6,736 bases of DNA from Micrococcales bacterium (GCA_947441105.1 CANESN010000044.1:1-6736), one strand, 5' to 3'; counted from the stretch's first letter, positions 1 to 6,246 are shown. Notes: generated by a model not told the origin, from the sequence alone. Numbers and translations: made by a program.

Positions 1-470
1 ACGAATAGCGGAAAGCCGATTTTTTGAGCCTGTGGCACCAAAACATTCACATCATCCGAAGACTCGGTCGATGCCAAAACTGGCACTCCAGCTCGGATGG
101 CCGCCAACTTGGCGTTTACCTTGTCACCGGCAAGCTCCAAAACTTCTGGGCCGGGACCTACAAATACGATTCCGTTTTCCTTTGCCGCCCGCGCAAGGTC
201 TGGATTCTCAGACAAAAAGCCATAGCCCGGGTAAATTGCATCAGCGCCTGCTTCTTTGGCAACGCGAATCATTTCCGAAACCGAAAGGTAGGCCTTGACC
301 GGTGAACCTTCCGCGTGAATTTCGTAAGCCTCATCGGCTTTTAGGCGGTGAACGGAGTTGCGATCTTCAAATGGATAGACGGCAACAGTCGAAGCACCGG
401 TCTCATAGGCAGCGCGGAATGCGCGCACTGCAATCTCGCCGCGGTTGGCAACCAAAATTTTCTTGAACAT
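1..470 (-). CDS. pyc: Pyruvate carboxylase, N-terminal biotin carboxylase domain (partial, runs off the left edge)
   Basis: Pyruvate carboxylase makes oxaloacetate from pyruvate, bicarbonate and ATP in the cytoplasm and so refills the TCA cycle. Only the first 156 codons are present, covering the N-terminal part of the biotin carboxylase domain. Visible family signatures are ILVANRGEIAVR at residues 5-16, VYPFEDRNSVHRLKADEAY at 31-49, AIYPGYGFLSENP at 78-90 and the GDK motif at 115-117, which lies where biotin carboxylases contact ATP. The YPFEDRNSVH stretch separates pyruvate carboxylase from AccC-type acyl-CoA carboxylase subunits. The start is ATG at 470, with a short Shine-Dalgarno-like GAGGT at 474-478. 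The gene is divergent from parA with a 63-bp spacer. The full family length is about 1130 residues, so most of the gene lies outside. An acyl-CoA carboxylase alpha subunit is the main alternative and is much less likely. Confidence 0.88.
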   Translation of the reverse strand, partial: MFKKILVANRGEIAVRAFRAAYETGASTVAVYPFEDRNSVHRLKADEAYEIHAEGSPVKAYLSVSEMIRVAKEAGADAIYPGYGFLSENPDLARAAKENGIVFVGPGPEVLELAGDKVNAKLAAIRAGVPVLASTESSDDVNVLVPQAQKIGFPLF

Positions 471-509
471 AGAACCTCACTGAAACGGTGGGGTGCTTCG
501 GCGAACCCG

Positions 510-539
510 ACTATAAAAAGGTAGCCTATTGCAGTGCAA
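510..539 (-). promoter_or_regulatory. Probable pyc promoter
   Basis: On the minus strand a good -10 hexamer TATAGT lies at 510-515, with TTGCAC at 534-539 as a weak -35 across an 18-bp spacer. Transcription would start near 503 and give a leader of about 33 nt that includes the GAGGT ribosome site. The -35 would sit on the parA start codon, so the two divergent promoters would compete for space. This is pattern matching only. Confidence 0.45.
522..534 (+). promoter_or_regulatory. Candidate -10 for leaderless parA transcript
   Basis: TAGCCT at 522-527 ends six bases before the GTG start codon at 534, the usual -10 to start-point distance. No Shine-Dalgarno sequence lies within normal range; the nearest AAAGG is 12 nt away. 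Together these point to a leaderless mRNA, which is common in actinobacteria. A second AT-rich match, TATAAA at 512-517, could serve instead. No convincing -35 is seen for either. Confidence 0.45.
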
Positions 540-1451
540 GTTCTAAGTGTGAGCTCTTTAAAAGGTGGCGTCGGAAAAACTACCGTCGCTTTGGGTCTGG
601 CGTCGGCCGCCCTGAACAAGGGCTTGAACACTTTGCTGGTCGACCTTGACCCTCAGTGCGATGCAACTAGCGGCTTAGGTGCCGTCAGTGACTTCGGAAC
701 TTCGGTTGCAGAAGTGCTGCAATCCCCCAAACTTCCAATCATTCGCAGGGCCATCGTGCCATCTCCCTGGAATGCCAGCTCCAAGATGGATGTCCTAGTC
801 GGGTCCCCTCGCTCACTGCTACTAGACAACCCAGCCCCTTCGGTTGCGGATGTCTGGAAGCTAGAAGAAGTTCTCACTCAGATTGAGGACGAGTACGACC
901 TGGTGATCATCGACACCCCACCTTCGATCAATGCACTCACCAGGACTGCCTGGGTCGCATCGGACAGGGTCATTTTGGTTACCGAGCCTTCGCTCTATTC
1001 GGTTATCGCAGCCGACCGAGCACGTAAAGCAATCGCCGAGATTAGCGCCAAGCTAACCCCAAGACTTCAGTTGCTGGGAGTTGTCGTAAACCGACTTCGA
1101 CCTCAGTCCAACGAACACGAGTACCGCGTCAAAGAATTGCGAGAGATGTTTGGAGAGCAGCTACTAATGCCGTTCTTCGAGGAGCGTGCCGCAATTCAGC
1201 AGTCCACCGGAGCCGCGCGTCCGATTCACGCCTGGCCGGCCGAAGGTGCAGCTGAGATTGCAAAGAGTTTTGACTGGCTATTGGCTGGAGCGGTTTCTGA
1301 CATCGAGCACGGCACCGAGCGACGCGATCGCGTTGGAGTTGTTGGCCGCGCAACCAGAGGCAGAGCTAACCCAATTACGGAACTGATGCCGAGTGAGGAA
1401 GCTCCAAAGTCAAGGGCAGAAGCCAAAAAGAAGCGTTGGTTTAGACGCTAA
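534..1451 (+). CDS. Orphan ParA/Soj-family P-loop ATPase
   Basis: This 305-residue protein is a ParA/MinD-superfamily ATPase, a family that forms ATP-dependent dimers on DNA or membrane to position chromosomes, plasmids or other cargo. It shows the deviant Walker A motif KGGVGKTT at residues 10-17 with the signature lysine K10, the switch segment LLVDLDPQ at 34-41, and Walker B VIIDTPPS at 124-131. The GTG start at 534 is chosen because the next in-frame start would remove the first beta strand before the P-loop. Residues after about 255 form a non-family tail ending in a strongly basic stretch, KKKRWFRR at 298-305. No ParB, MinE-like or scpA gene lies nearby, so its partner and cargo cannot be told. 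It is divergent from pyc and overlaps merR2 tail to tail by 4 bp. Sure of the family, not of the role; a gene symbol such as parA or pldP is not justified. Confidence 0.88.
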   Translation: MQVLSVSSLKGGVGKTTVALGLASAALNKGLNTLLVDLDPQCDATSGLGAVSDFGTSVAEVLQSPKLPIIRRAIVPSPWNASSKMDVLVGSPRSLLLDNPAPSVADVWKLEEVLTQIEDEYDLVIIDTPPSINALTRTAWVASDRVILVTEPSLYSVIAADRARKAIAEISAKLTPRLQLLGVVVNRLRPQSNEHEYRVKELREMFGEQLLMPFFEERAAIQQSTGAARPIHAWPAEGAAEIAKSFDWLLAGAVSDIEHGTERRDRVGVVGRATRGRANPITELMPSEEAPKSRAEAKKKRWFRR

Positions 1452-1960
1452 GAAATCTTGCGAGCTCTGCGAGCTGCTAGTTCATCTTGAATGTTGGCCT
1501 CTTCAGCCGCAAAGTCAACCAAGGTTGCCTCTACTTCGCGAAGCACGCGACCAACTGCAATTCCAAATACGCCCTGGCCCTGGCCCAGCAAGTCGATAAC
1601 TTCGTCCTGCGAGGTGCAGAGGTAGACCCTTGCGCCGTCAGACATAAGTGTGGTGTTGCTTAGATCGCTCATCCCGGCAGCACGAAGCTGCTCAACCGCA
1701 AATCGGATCTGTTGTAGCGATACTCCGGTGTCGAGCAAGCGCTTCACCAGCTTTAGAACCAAGATGTCGCGGAAAGCATAAAGACGCTGAGATCCAGAAC
1801 CAGTTGCGGTTTGGATGGATGGGATTACCAAACCGGTGCGGTCCCAATAGTCAAGCTGGCGGTAAGAGATGCCCGCTGCCGCGGCTGCAGACGCACCACG
1901 GTAACCGATGTCCTGCGCTGGCAGGCCGTCGGTGAACAGCATTGGGGACTGAATCTCCAC
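1448..1960 (-). CDS. MerR-family regulator, Rv1830 (ResR/McdR)-like
   Basis: This 170-residue transcription factor resembles the second MerR gene of the conserved actinobacterial garA-ftsR cluster (Rv1830 of M. tuberculosis, linked there to cell division and growth control). The winged helix-turn-helix covers about residues 18-95, with ISYRQLDYWDRTGLVIPS at 31-48, SGSQRLYAFRDILVLKLVKR at 55-74 and DTGVSLQQIR at 77-86. This family often has GSGSQRLY in place of the usual RYY wing. The C-terminal half (about 100-150) is a small non-metal domain, and a single Cys at 115 shows no metal-binding pattern. The GTG start at 1960 is supported by AGGGAGAAGG at 1965-1974. It is the last gene of the minus-strand cluster, 85 bp after ftsR, and that gap may hold its own operator. 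The target genes are not visible from sequence. Confidence 0.85.
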   Translation of the reverse strand: MEIQSPMLFTDGLPAQDIGYRGASAAAAAGISYRQLDYWDRTGLVIPSIQTATGSGSQRLYAFRDILVLKLVKRLLDTGVSLQQIRFAVEQLRAAGMSDLSNTTLMSDGARVYLCTSQDEVIDLLGQGQGVFGIAVGRVLREVEATLVDFAAEEANIQDELAARRARKIS

Positions 1961-2045
1961 TTTGCCTTCTCCCTGTGGTCAAGTTGCTTTAAGTCTGCCT
2001 TCAACCTGAGGTTTATGGTTTATCCACAGCTCGGCGTGTCGAAAC
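1961..2045. promoter_or_regulatory. Regulatory gap between ftsR and merR2
   Basis: This 85-bp spacer is the longest inside the minus-strand cluster. It holds an 11-bp perfect palindrome, AACCTGAGGTT at 2003-2013, of a kind that MerR dimers could bind. It also holds a perfect DnaA box at 2020-2028 and the merR2 ribosome site. No convincing -35/-10 pair or terminator was found, so separate transcription of merR2 is possible but not shown. Confidence 0.4.
2020..2028 (+). promoter_or_regulatory. Perfect consensus DnaA box
   Basis: TTATCCACA matches the strongest DnaA-box form exactly. It is a single box, without a cluster or an AT-rich unwinding region, so it is not an origin. It could be a DnaA-controlled or titrating site upstream of merR2. 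A 9-bp match can also arise by chance, at very roughly 5 percent for a window of this size. Confidence 0.4.
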
Positions 2046-2726
2046 CTAGTTCTCGATTGAGTCGATTGCCTCGGAGATTAGGTGGGAACGAATAGCACCA
2101 AATCGCTCTGCTATCTCGCGGGCAATATGCCCAGCCCTGGCAGCAGATTCTGGAGCTTTCTTTCTCAAGACCGGCTCTGTGACTCCGGTAATGATTCCGA
2201 CTTCGCGCTCGGCAGCAGACTTTAGACCCCTGAGGTGGCGTGGCTGAATTCCAAACTGCTCCAGCCCAACAAGTGCAAATGCAATCTCGACCTCGTGGGA
2301 TGAGTGCGGCTGAGCACCAAAGAGTCCAAGTTCGGCGCCTTCGCGGAAAGCCAGGTCGCCCAATCCGGTCTCTGCCTTGAGCTGTGCGGTTGAGAACCGC
2401 TGACCCTTGCGCAAAGAGCCCGGGTTGGTTGGAGGAAGAAGTGGCTTACGCCCGGCGTCGATCTCATCGAGATAGTCGCGAATAACCTTTAGCGGCAGAT
2501 ACTGGTCACGCTGCAGGGTCAGAATGATTCGAATTCGCTCAATCTGCGACTCGGAATACTTGCGGTAACCAGAGTCAGTGCGGTCTGGGGTGATCAATCC
2601 CTGGTCCTCCAGAAAGCGCAGCTTTGAAGGACTTAGATCGGAGAAGTCAGGCTTGAGTACCCCAAGCACCTGACCGATTGTGTAGAGCTTGAGGTGGTCC
2701 TGGATTTTCCTTACGGCGTTATCCAT
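2046..2726 (-). CDS. ftsR: FtsR-type MerR transcriptional regulator
   Basis: This 226-residue protein matches the FtsR/Rv1828 group of MerR regulators, which in Corynebacterium activates ftsZ and so links transcription to cell division. The winged helix-turn-helix spans about residues 13-95: YTIGQVLGVLKPDFSDLS at 15-32, SKLRFLEDQGLITPDRT at 34-50, the wing SGYRKYS at 52-58 and the family-typical QRDQYLPLKVIRDYLD at 72-87. The remainder (about 110-226) is the longer helical effector or dimer domain of this group, with no Cys and so no metal site. The ATG start at 2726 lies only 2 nt after the FHA stop codon, with AGGACAGGT at 2731-2739 as ribosome site, so the two genes are very probably cotranscribed and coupled. 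The pairing with an FHA gene upstream and a second MerR gene downstream is the conserved actinobacterial order. Confidence 0.87.
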   Translation of the reverse strand: MDNAVRKIQDHLKLYTIGQVLGVLKPDFSDLSPSKLRFLEDQGLITPDRTDSGYRKYSESQIERIRIILTLQRDQYLPLKVIRDYLDEIDAGRKPLLPPTNPGSLRKGQRFSTAQLKAETGLGDLAFREGAELGLFGAQPHSSHEVEIAFALVGLEQFGIQPRHLRGLKSAAEREVGIITGVTEPVLRKKAPESAARAGHIAREIAERFGAIRSHLISEAIDSIEN

Positions 2727-2728
2727 TA

Positions 2729-3148
2729 CTACCTGTCCTTATCCGAAGCAAAAAAGGTCATCCGGAACTTGCCAATCTGGACTTCGTCACCGTGGCTCAA
2801 ATCCGCAGAATCGACCCTTGAGCCATCAGCATAGGTTCCATTCATGGAGCCCAAATCCGTAACGCTAAATCTGTTACCAGATCGTATAAATTCAGCATGC
2901 TTGCGAGAGACGGTTACGTCGTCTAAAAAGATGTCAGCATCAGGGTGACGACCTGCGACTGTCAAGTCCTGGTCCAAAAGGAATCTCGAGCCAACGCCAG
3001 CTCCTCGTCTAACAATTAGAAGAGCAGAGCCTGCAGGCAGAGCTGAAACAGCTGATTGTTCTTCTGGAGAAAGAGAGTCTGAGTCCTGCGGGACTAGGTC
3101 TTCTGCAAAGCGAGCAGTTTCATCACTTGAATGAAAATCCTTGACCAC
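2729..3148 (-). CDS. garA: GarA/OdhI-type FHA-domain protein
   Basis: In mycobacteria and corynebacteria this small FHA protein binds and inhibits 2-oxoglutarate dehydrogenase and affects glutamate metabolism, and Ser/Thr kinases switch it off by phosphorylating its N-terminus. The FHA domain is intact: GSALLIVRRG at 40-49, GSRFLLDQ at 53-60, the phosphothreonine-binding residues in GRH at 66-68 and SRKH at 81-84, SMNGT at 101-105 and the family-typical GDEVQIGKFRMTF at 120-132. The reading frame stays open to a GTG at 3169, but I choose the GTG at 3148 (139 residues). It has a strong GGGGAGG ribosome site at 3154-3160, and the likely -10 box lies only one base before the 3169 codon. Odd: the usual N-terminal ETTSVFR phosphorylation motif is not present; the nearest match is DETARF at 9-14. 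Targets are inferred from the family only. Confidence 0.85.
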   Translation of the reverse strand: MVKDFHSSDETARFAEDLVPQDSDSLSPEEQSAVSALPAGSALLIVRRGAGVGSRFLLDQDLTVAGRHPDADIFLDDVTVSRKHAEFIRSGNRFSVTDLGSMNGTYADGSRVDSADLSHGDEVQIGKFRMTFFASDKDR

Positions 3149-3153
3149 GGTGT

Positions 3154-3160
3154 CCTCCCC
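3154..3160 (-). promoter_or_regulatory. Ribosome binding site that decides the FHA start
   Basis: GGGGAGG, read on the minus strand, lies five bases before the GTG at 3148. No equally good site precedes the upstream in-frame GTG at 3169. This favours a protein seven residues shorter than the maximal reading frame. Confidence 0.6.
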
Positions 3161-3170
3161 TTGAACCACA

Positions 3171-3199
3171 ATGCTAGGGGATTTAAGCCTTGCTCGAAA
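3171..3199 (-). promoter_or_regulatory. Possible promoter for the FHA-ftsR genes
   Basis: TAGCAT at 3171-3176 is a plausible -10, with a poor TTTCGA -35 at 3194-3199 inside the end of the pgsA-like gene. Start of transcription near 3164 would leave the ribosome site at 3154-3160 in a short leader. The FHA gene may therefore be transcribed both from here and by read-through. Confidence 0.35.
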
Positions 3200-3746
3200 C
3201 CAAATCTCTAACTTGCTTGACGTAAATAAATCCTGCTAACCAATACAGTCCGACTCCCCAGAAAGCAAAGCCCCAAGAAAGCGGCAAGATCACAAATTCA
3301 GCCTCAGGCCAAAGGTCGGCCAATAGCATCAAAGGAAGCGCGTAAAGCAGTGCGAAGGTTCCAGCTTTGCCGAGAAAATGCACCGGCAGAGGCCCGTAGC
3401 CGTGAGTAGCCAAAACCGGGTAGACAAAAAGCAACATAACATCTCGGGCAATCACTGCAATTGCAAGCCATAGCGGCACATTGCCGTTGATCACAAGGCC
3501 GATCAAGCTAGCAAAAATGTATAGCCGGTCGGCTGCCGGATCCAGGACCCTGCCTAGTTCAGTGACCTGGTTGAAGCGCCGAGCTATCTGGCCGTCAAGC
3601 CAGTCTGATGCTCCGGCAAAAGCTAAGACACCCAAAGCCCAAAACGTGTGGTCATTCAGCAGTAGCCAAAGAAAGACCGGCACCAAAACAAGGCGCAAAA
3701 TACTCAGCATATTTGGAATGCTGCGCAACTCTTGCCGAAGGCTCAT
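3183..3746 (-). CDS. CDP-alcohol phosphatidyltransferase (PgsA family)
   Basis: This 187-residue membrane enzyme belongs to the family that transfers a phosphatidyl group from CDP-diacylglycerol to an alcohol. The complete catalytic signature is present: D48, D51, G52, A55, R56, G65, D69 and D73, spaced DxxDGxxAR-x8-GxxxDxxxD. These acidic residues bind the metal and the CDP group. About five or six hydrophobic segments are visible (near 15-31, 34-46, 75-90, 92-113, 127-146 and 153-175), as is normal for the family. The ATG at 3746 starts directly after a -10-like box, with no ribosome site. The gene heads the conserved cluster with the FHA gene, as pgsA2 does near garA in mycobacteria. Likely products are phosphatidylglycerolphosphate or, as known for some actinobacterial members, cardiolipin; motifs cannot decide between these, so no gene symbol is given. 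Confidence 0.85.
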   Translation of the reverse strand: MSLRQELRSIPNMLSILRLVLVPVFLWLLLNDHTFWALGVLAFAGASDWLDGQIARRFNQVTELGRVLDPAADRLYIFASLIGLVINGNVPLWLAIAVIARDVMLLFVYPVLATHGYGPLPVHFLGKAGTFALLYALPLMLLADLWPEAEFVILPLSWGFAFWGVGLYWLAGFIYVKQVRDLVSSKA

Positions 3747-3759
3747 GAGCCAGATTCTA
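3746..3759 (-). promoter_or_regulatory. Candidate -10 for leaderless pgsA-like transcript
   Basis: TAGAAT at 3754-3759 ends seven bases before the ATG at 3746. The bases between contain no Shine-Dalgarno sequence, so translation probably begins at or next to the 5' end of the mRNA. No good -35 was found. This resembles the arrangement in front of parA. Confidence 0.45.
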
Positions 3760-3770
3760 ATAGGGAGAGG

Positions 3771-3797
3771 TTATAAAACTGGTCAGCTCGGGACCAA
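3771..3797 (-). terminator. Possible intrinsic terminator after the GLUG gene
   Basis: On the minus strand TTGGTC (3792-3797) can pair with GACCAG (3779-3784) around a 7-nt loop, giving six pairs including one G-U, followed by TTTTATAA. It lies about 70 nt after the stop codon of the large secreted protein and just before the pgsA-like promoter. The stem is short and the T-run modest, so it may be weak. The rest of the 118-bp spacer shows nothing clear. Confidence 0.4.
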
Positions 3798-3864
3798 CGT
3801 TGAGCTCTGGTTCAAGATTGCCCTGTGACCAAGCCGAAGCGACTCTAAATGCTGTGAAACTTTA

Positions 3865-6192
3865 CTAGCCCCTAATGGTGATAATCACTCGACCCAGCAT
3901 TTGTTTGGAGCTTGTTGATCGACTTTGAAACCAGACACTTGAGTTCGGAAGCAAGAACTTCACTTGGTTGCAAGCAGCCTTTGCCCGCAGTCTCACTTGG
4001 ACTCTTGCGTGGTGAGTCATTCCGGACCGCACCAGCCCGGTGCAGACCACCTTCGACACACCAGAGTCCAACAAGAGTCTCGAGACAAACTGTCGCTGGC
4101 GAGAATTCAAAGTCGTTTTTCCAACAGTGAACTTTGGTAGCGCAAATGACTTTCCGGCAAGAGCTGACCGGGTCGAGCTTGAGTTGGCTTTCACGATTAG
4201 CGCTTTGGTTTTCGTAAAGCGACCGGAGTTCGACTCCAAAGTTAGATCGTGTGACCCCAGAGGTATTGAAATTGGAACCATGACGTTCAGCGTGGTCAAG
4301 GCTGAAGCGGAAATGGTGACACTGACTGTGCCGATAAACACCCGATTAACAATATCAAGAGATGTCCCGACTAACTTCAAAATCAAACCGGGCGATGTTG
4401 TGTAAGTGCCCAACAAGACTGGCGTGCGATCCCCTGAACCTTGATTGCCGCCCGCATTCCCAGAATTGGAACTCGTTGAGGACGACGCAGAACTCACTGT
4501 CGAAGAGTTAGAAACCTGGCCCGGCGGGGTCTCGTTTGGGGACGGGGGCAGAGGCGGTGGGGATCCTGGGTTAGATATGGCTATTGGGCAAGAGTTGCTG
4601 CTCAAAGTGGCGTTTCCAGAAAGTGCTCGAAGTTTAGGGGTGGCAATTGCATCATTGCAATCGAAGCCCCAAACCGAAACAAAGTCCCAACCGGCGTAGG
4701 TAGCTTTCATTCTCAGTTCCAAAACCGTTGACGTTCCAACCTTGGACGATGGCGGAATTGTGTAAGAGGAACTTATTGATCCAGAACCAAATGCCATTAT
4801 GCCGTCGATGTCGGTTACAGCTGGAGTAAGCCATCGACTGATCGACCACTGCGGGGATTGAGACAGCGTGCCGATGTTGTATGTGCTCTCTATACGAGCG
4901 GTACTAATGACGCGCGACGCTAAACCGCCAAGAAAAGTATTTGCCACAACTGCGCCGGAGTTGTACGAATTCTTAACATCGAGGAAGTTGACCCGACCCA
5001 CAATTCCGCCGGTGTTTCCATCTCTTGTCGTAAGAACGCCTGAATTTTGGCTTTGCTCGACAGATAGGCGCGTGACTTGCCCAATGAGACCGCCTGCAAC
5101 CGATCCCCACATGGAGACGTTTCCTCGGTTAGCGCTCTGAAAGAAATGTGCCTGAATGGCAAAACCGACCAGGCCAGCAGCTTGAGTTCCTGCAACGCCT
5201 TGGTCGAAGGAGCCACCGCTGACTTCCCCGGAATTTACCGATGCAGAAATAGTCACCACTCCAGCAGATCCGACCAAGCCGCCGGTTTCGGCTATGCCCT
5301 TCACCGCACCTGAGTTAACCGATTGGCTGATCTCGATTTGCTCACCGAATCCAATAAATCCTCCTGCAGAGATTGCTGTGGGAGCGAACTGAGCATCGAT
5401 AAGGGCCCGATTCAACGACAGTGAAATAGCTGCTGATTGTGAGACATGGCCGAAAAAGCCCCCAACCGACGAATAACCTGCGACCCGGCCGGTCACATGA
5501 ACTGTTGTAGCTGACACGCTTTCCGCGACGCCAACCAAGTTGCCAACCCGGCTGTACCCCGACACGCTGCCCGAGATAGTTAGGTTTGAAAGAATCAAAT
5601 TCCCAGATGATCGGGCTCCCAAGAAACCAGTTGAGTACTCTTCGTCGTTGCTGACGGTGCTATTAATTGCTCCCGAAACTGTCCCTGACAGGGCCAAGTT
5701 CTTGATTTCAGCATCATTTAGCCACGCAAACAATCCTGCCGACGCCACATTTTGAATAGGGACCGTCGGCGCATACAAGCCTTCAATGTTTAAGTTGGAA
5801 ATGCTATGTCCTTGGCCATCAAACTTCCCCTGAAAGCGGTAGATGTTTCCCGTAGACACGTAGCCGATAGCACGTCGAGTAAAAGCACTAGCGCTAGTCA
5901 AATCGATGCTTCGCGTGAGCACGTAGTTGCCGCCCGGATTTTGAGCTTCGCAATCGGCGGTTTCCCAAAGCGATGCCGAGTCACTTATCTGCCAGGGGTT
6001 GTTTACCGAACCTGCGCCTAAATAGCCCGCGGAAGTCAAGTCGCAAATTGAGTTGTTGATGGTTATGGCGTTGGGGTTGCTCACGGCCTTGGCAGGCAAA
6101 GCTGAAAAGCTCAGGGCTAGCATCGCAAGAACCAGAGCGATTGCCCTACCTCGAAGATTTCGGGCAGGCAAAAAGTTTGATTGGCTCGACAT
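3865..6192 (-). CDS. Large secreted surface protein with GLUG-type repeats
   Basis: This 775-residue protein is predicted to be exported. It has a Sec signal peptide, with charged residues at 11-16, a hydrophobic core at about 17-34 and a likely cut after AKA at 34-36. Residues 66-138 look like the lead-in of GLUG proteins, including YRFQGKFDGQGHSISNLNI at 118-136. About ten degenerate repeats of about 25 residues follow (148-444), of the form GGLVG...NSGAVSG and predicted to build a beta-helix. The block closes with MKATYAGWDF at 495-504. Then come a Pro/Ser/Asn-rich linker (about 542-588), a TIG-like beta domain (about 591-668) and a C-terminal domain (about 683-775) with C717 and C741. No LPXTG signal or membrane anchor is seen. 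The ATG at 6192 is chosen over a TTG at 6213 because AGGGG lies at 6202-6206. Adhesion or cell-surface interaction is inferred only. It stands alone between tRNA-Pro and the pgsA-like gene. Confidence 0.8.
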   Translation of the reverse strand: MSSQSNFLPARNLRGRAIALVLAMLALSFSALPAKAVSNPNAITINNSICDLTSAGYLGAGSVNNPWQISDSASLWETADCEAQNPGGNYVLTRSIDLTSASAFTRRAIGYVSTGNIYRFQGKFDGQGHSISNLNIEGLYAPTVPIQNVASAGLFAWLNDAEIKNLALSGTVSGAINSTVSNDEEYSTGFLGARSSGNLILSNLTISGSVSGYSRVGNLVGVAESVSATTVHVTGRVAGYSSVGGFFGHVSQSAAISLSLNRALIDAQFAPTAISAGGFIGFGEQIEISQSVNSGAVKGIAETGGLVGSAGVVTISASVNSGEVSGGSFDQGVAGTQAAGLVGFAIQAHFFQSANRGNVSMWGSVAGGLIGQVTRLSVEQSQNSGVLTTRDGNTGGIVGRVNFLDVKNSYNSGAVVANTFLGGLASRVISTARIESTYNIGTLSQSPQWSISRWLTPAVTDIDGIMAFGSGSISSSYTIPPSSKVGTSTVLELRMKATYAGWDFVSVWGFDCNDAIATPKLRALSGNATLSSNSCPIAISNPGSPPPLPPSPNETPPGQVSNSSTVSSASSSTSSNSGNAGGNQGSGDRTPVLLGTYTTSPGLILKLVGTSLDIVNRVFIGTVSVTISASALTTLNVMVPISIPLGSHDLTLESNSGRFTKTKALIVKANSSSTRSALAGKSFALPKFTVGKTTLNSRQRQFVSRLLLDSGVSKVVCTGLVRSGMTHHARVQVRLRAKAACNQVKFLLPNSSVWFQSRSTSSKQMLGRVIITIRG

Positions 6193-6246
6193 TCGATATC
6201 GCCCCTGATCCAAACTCCGCTAAGCCCCGATGCTCGGGTATCCGTA

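Noticed and set aside
24..305. Open plus-strand frames of 88-93 codons near the left edge
   Set aside because: They lie opposite the pyruvate carboxylase gene, whose minus-strand translation matches the family throughout; the plus frames show no recognisable protein.
3149..3169. Upstream GTG at 3169 as start of the FHA gene
   Set aside because: The likely -10 box ends one base before it, so transcription would begin inside, while the GTG at 3148 has a strong ribosome site.
3805..3832. T-arm-like sequence TGGTTCAAGATT on the plus strand, possible tRNA remnant
   Set aside because: The flanking bases do not pair as a T stem and no acceptor, D or anticodon arm can be built around it.
4040..4405. 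Plus-strand frame of 121 codons inside the large secreted gene, and several shorter ones up to 6021
   Set aside because: They are antisense to a clearly coding frame with signal peptide and repeats, have no ribosome sites of note and no recognisable domains.
6226..6238. Perfect CCCGA/TCGGG inverted repeat as a terminator between tRNA-Pro and the GLUG gene
   Set aside because: The stem is only 5 bp and no T-run follows on either strand; at most it is a small leader hairpin.
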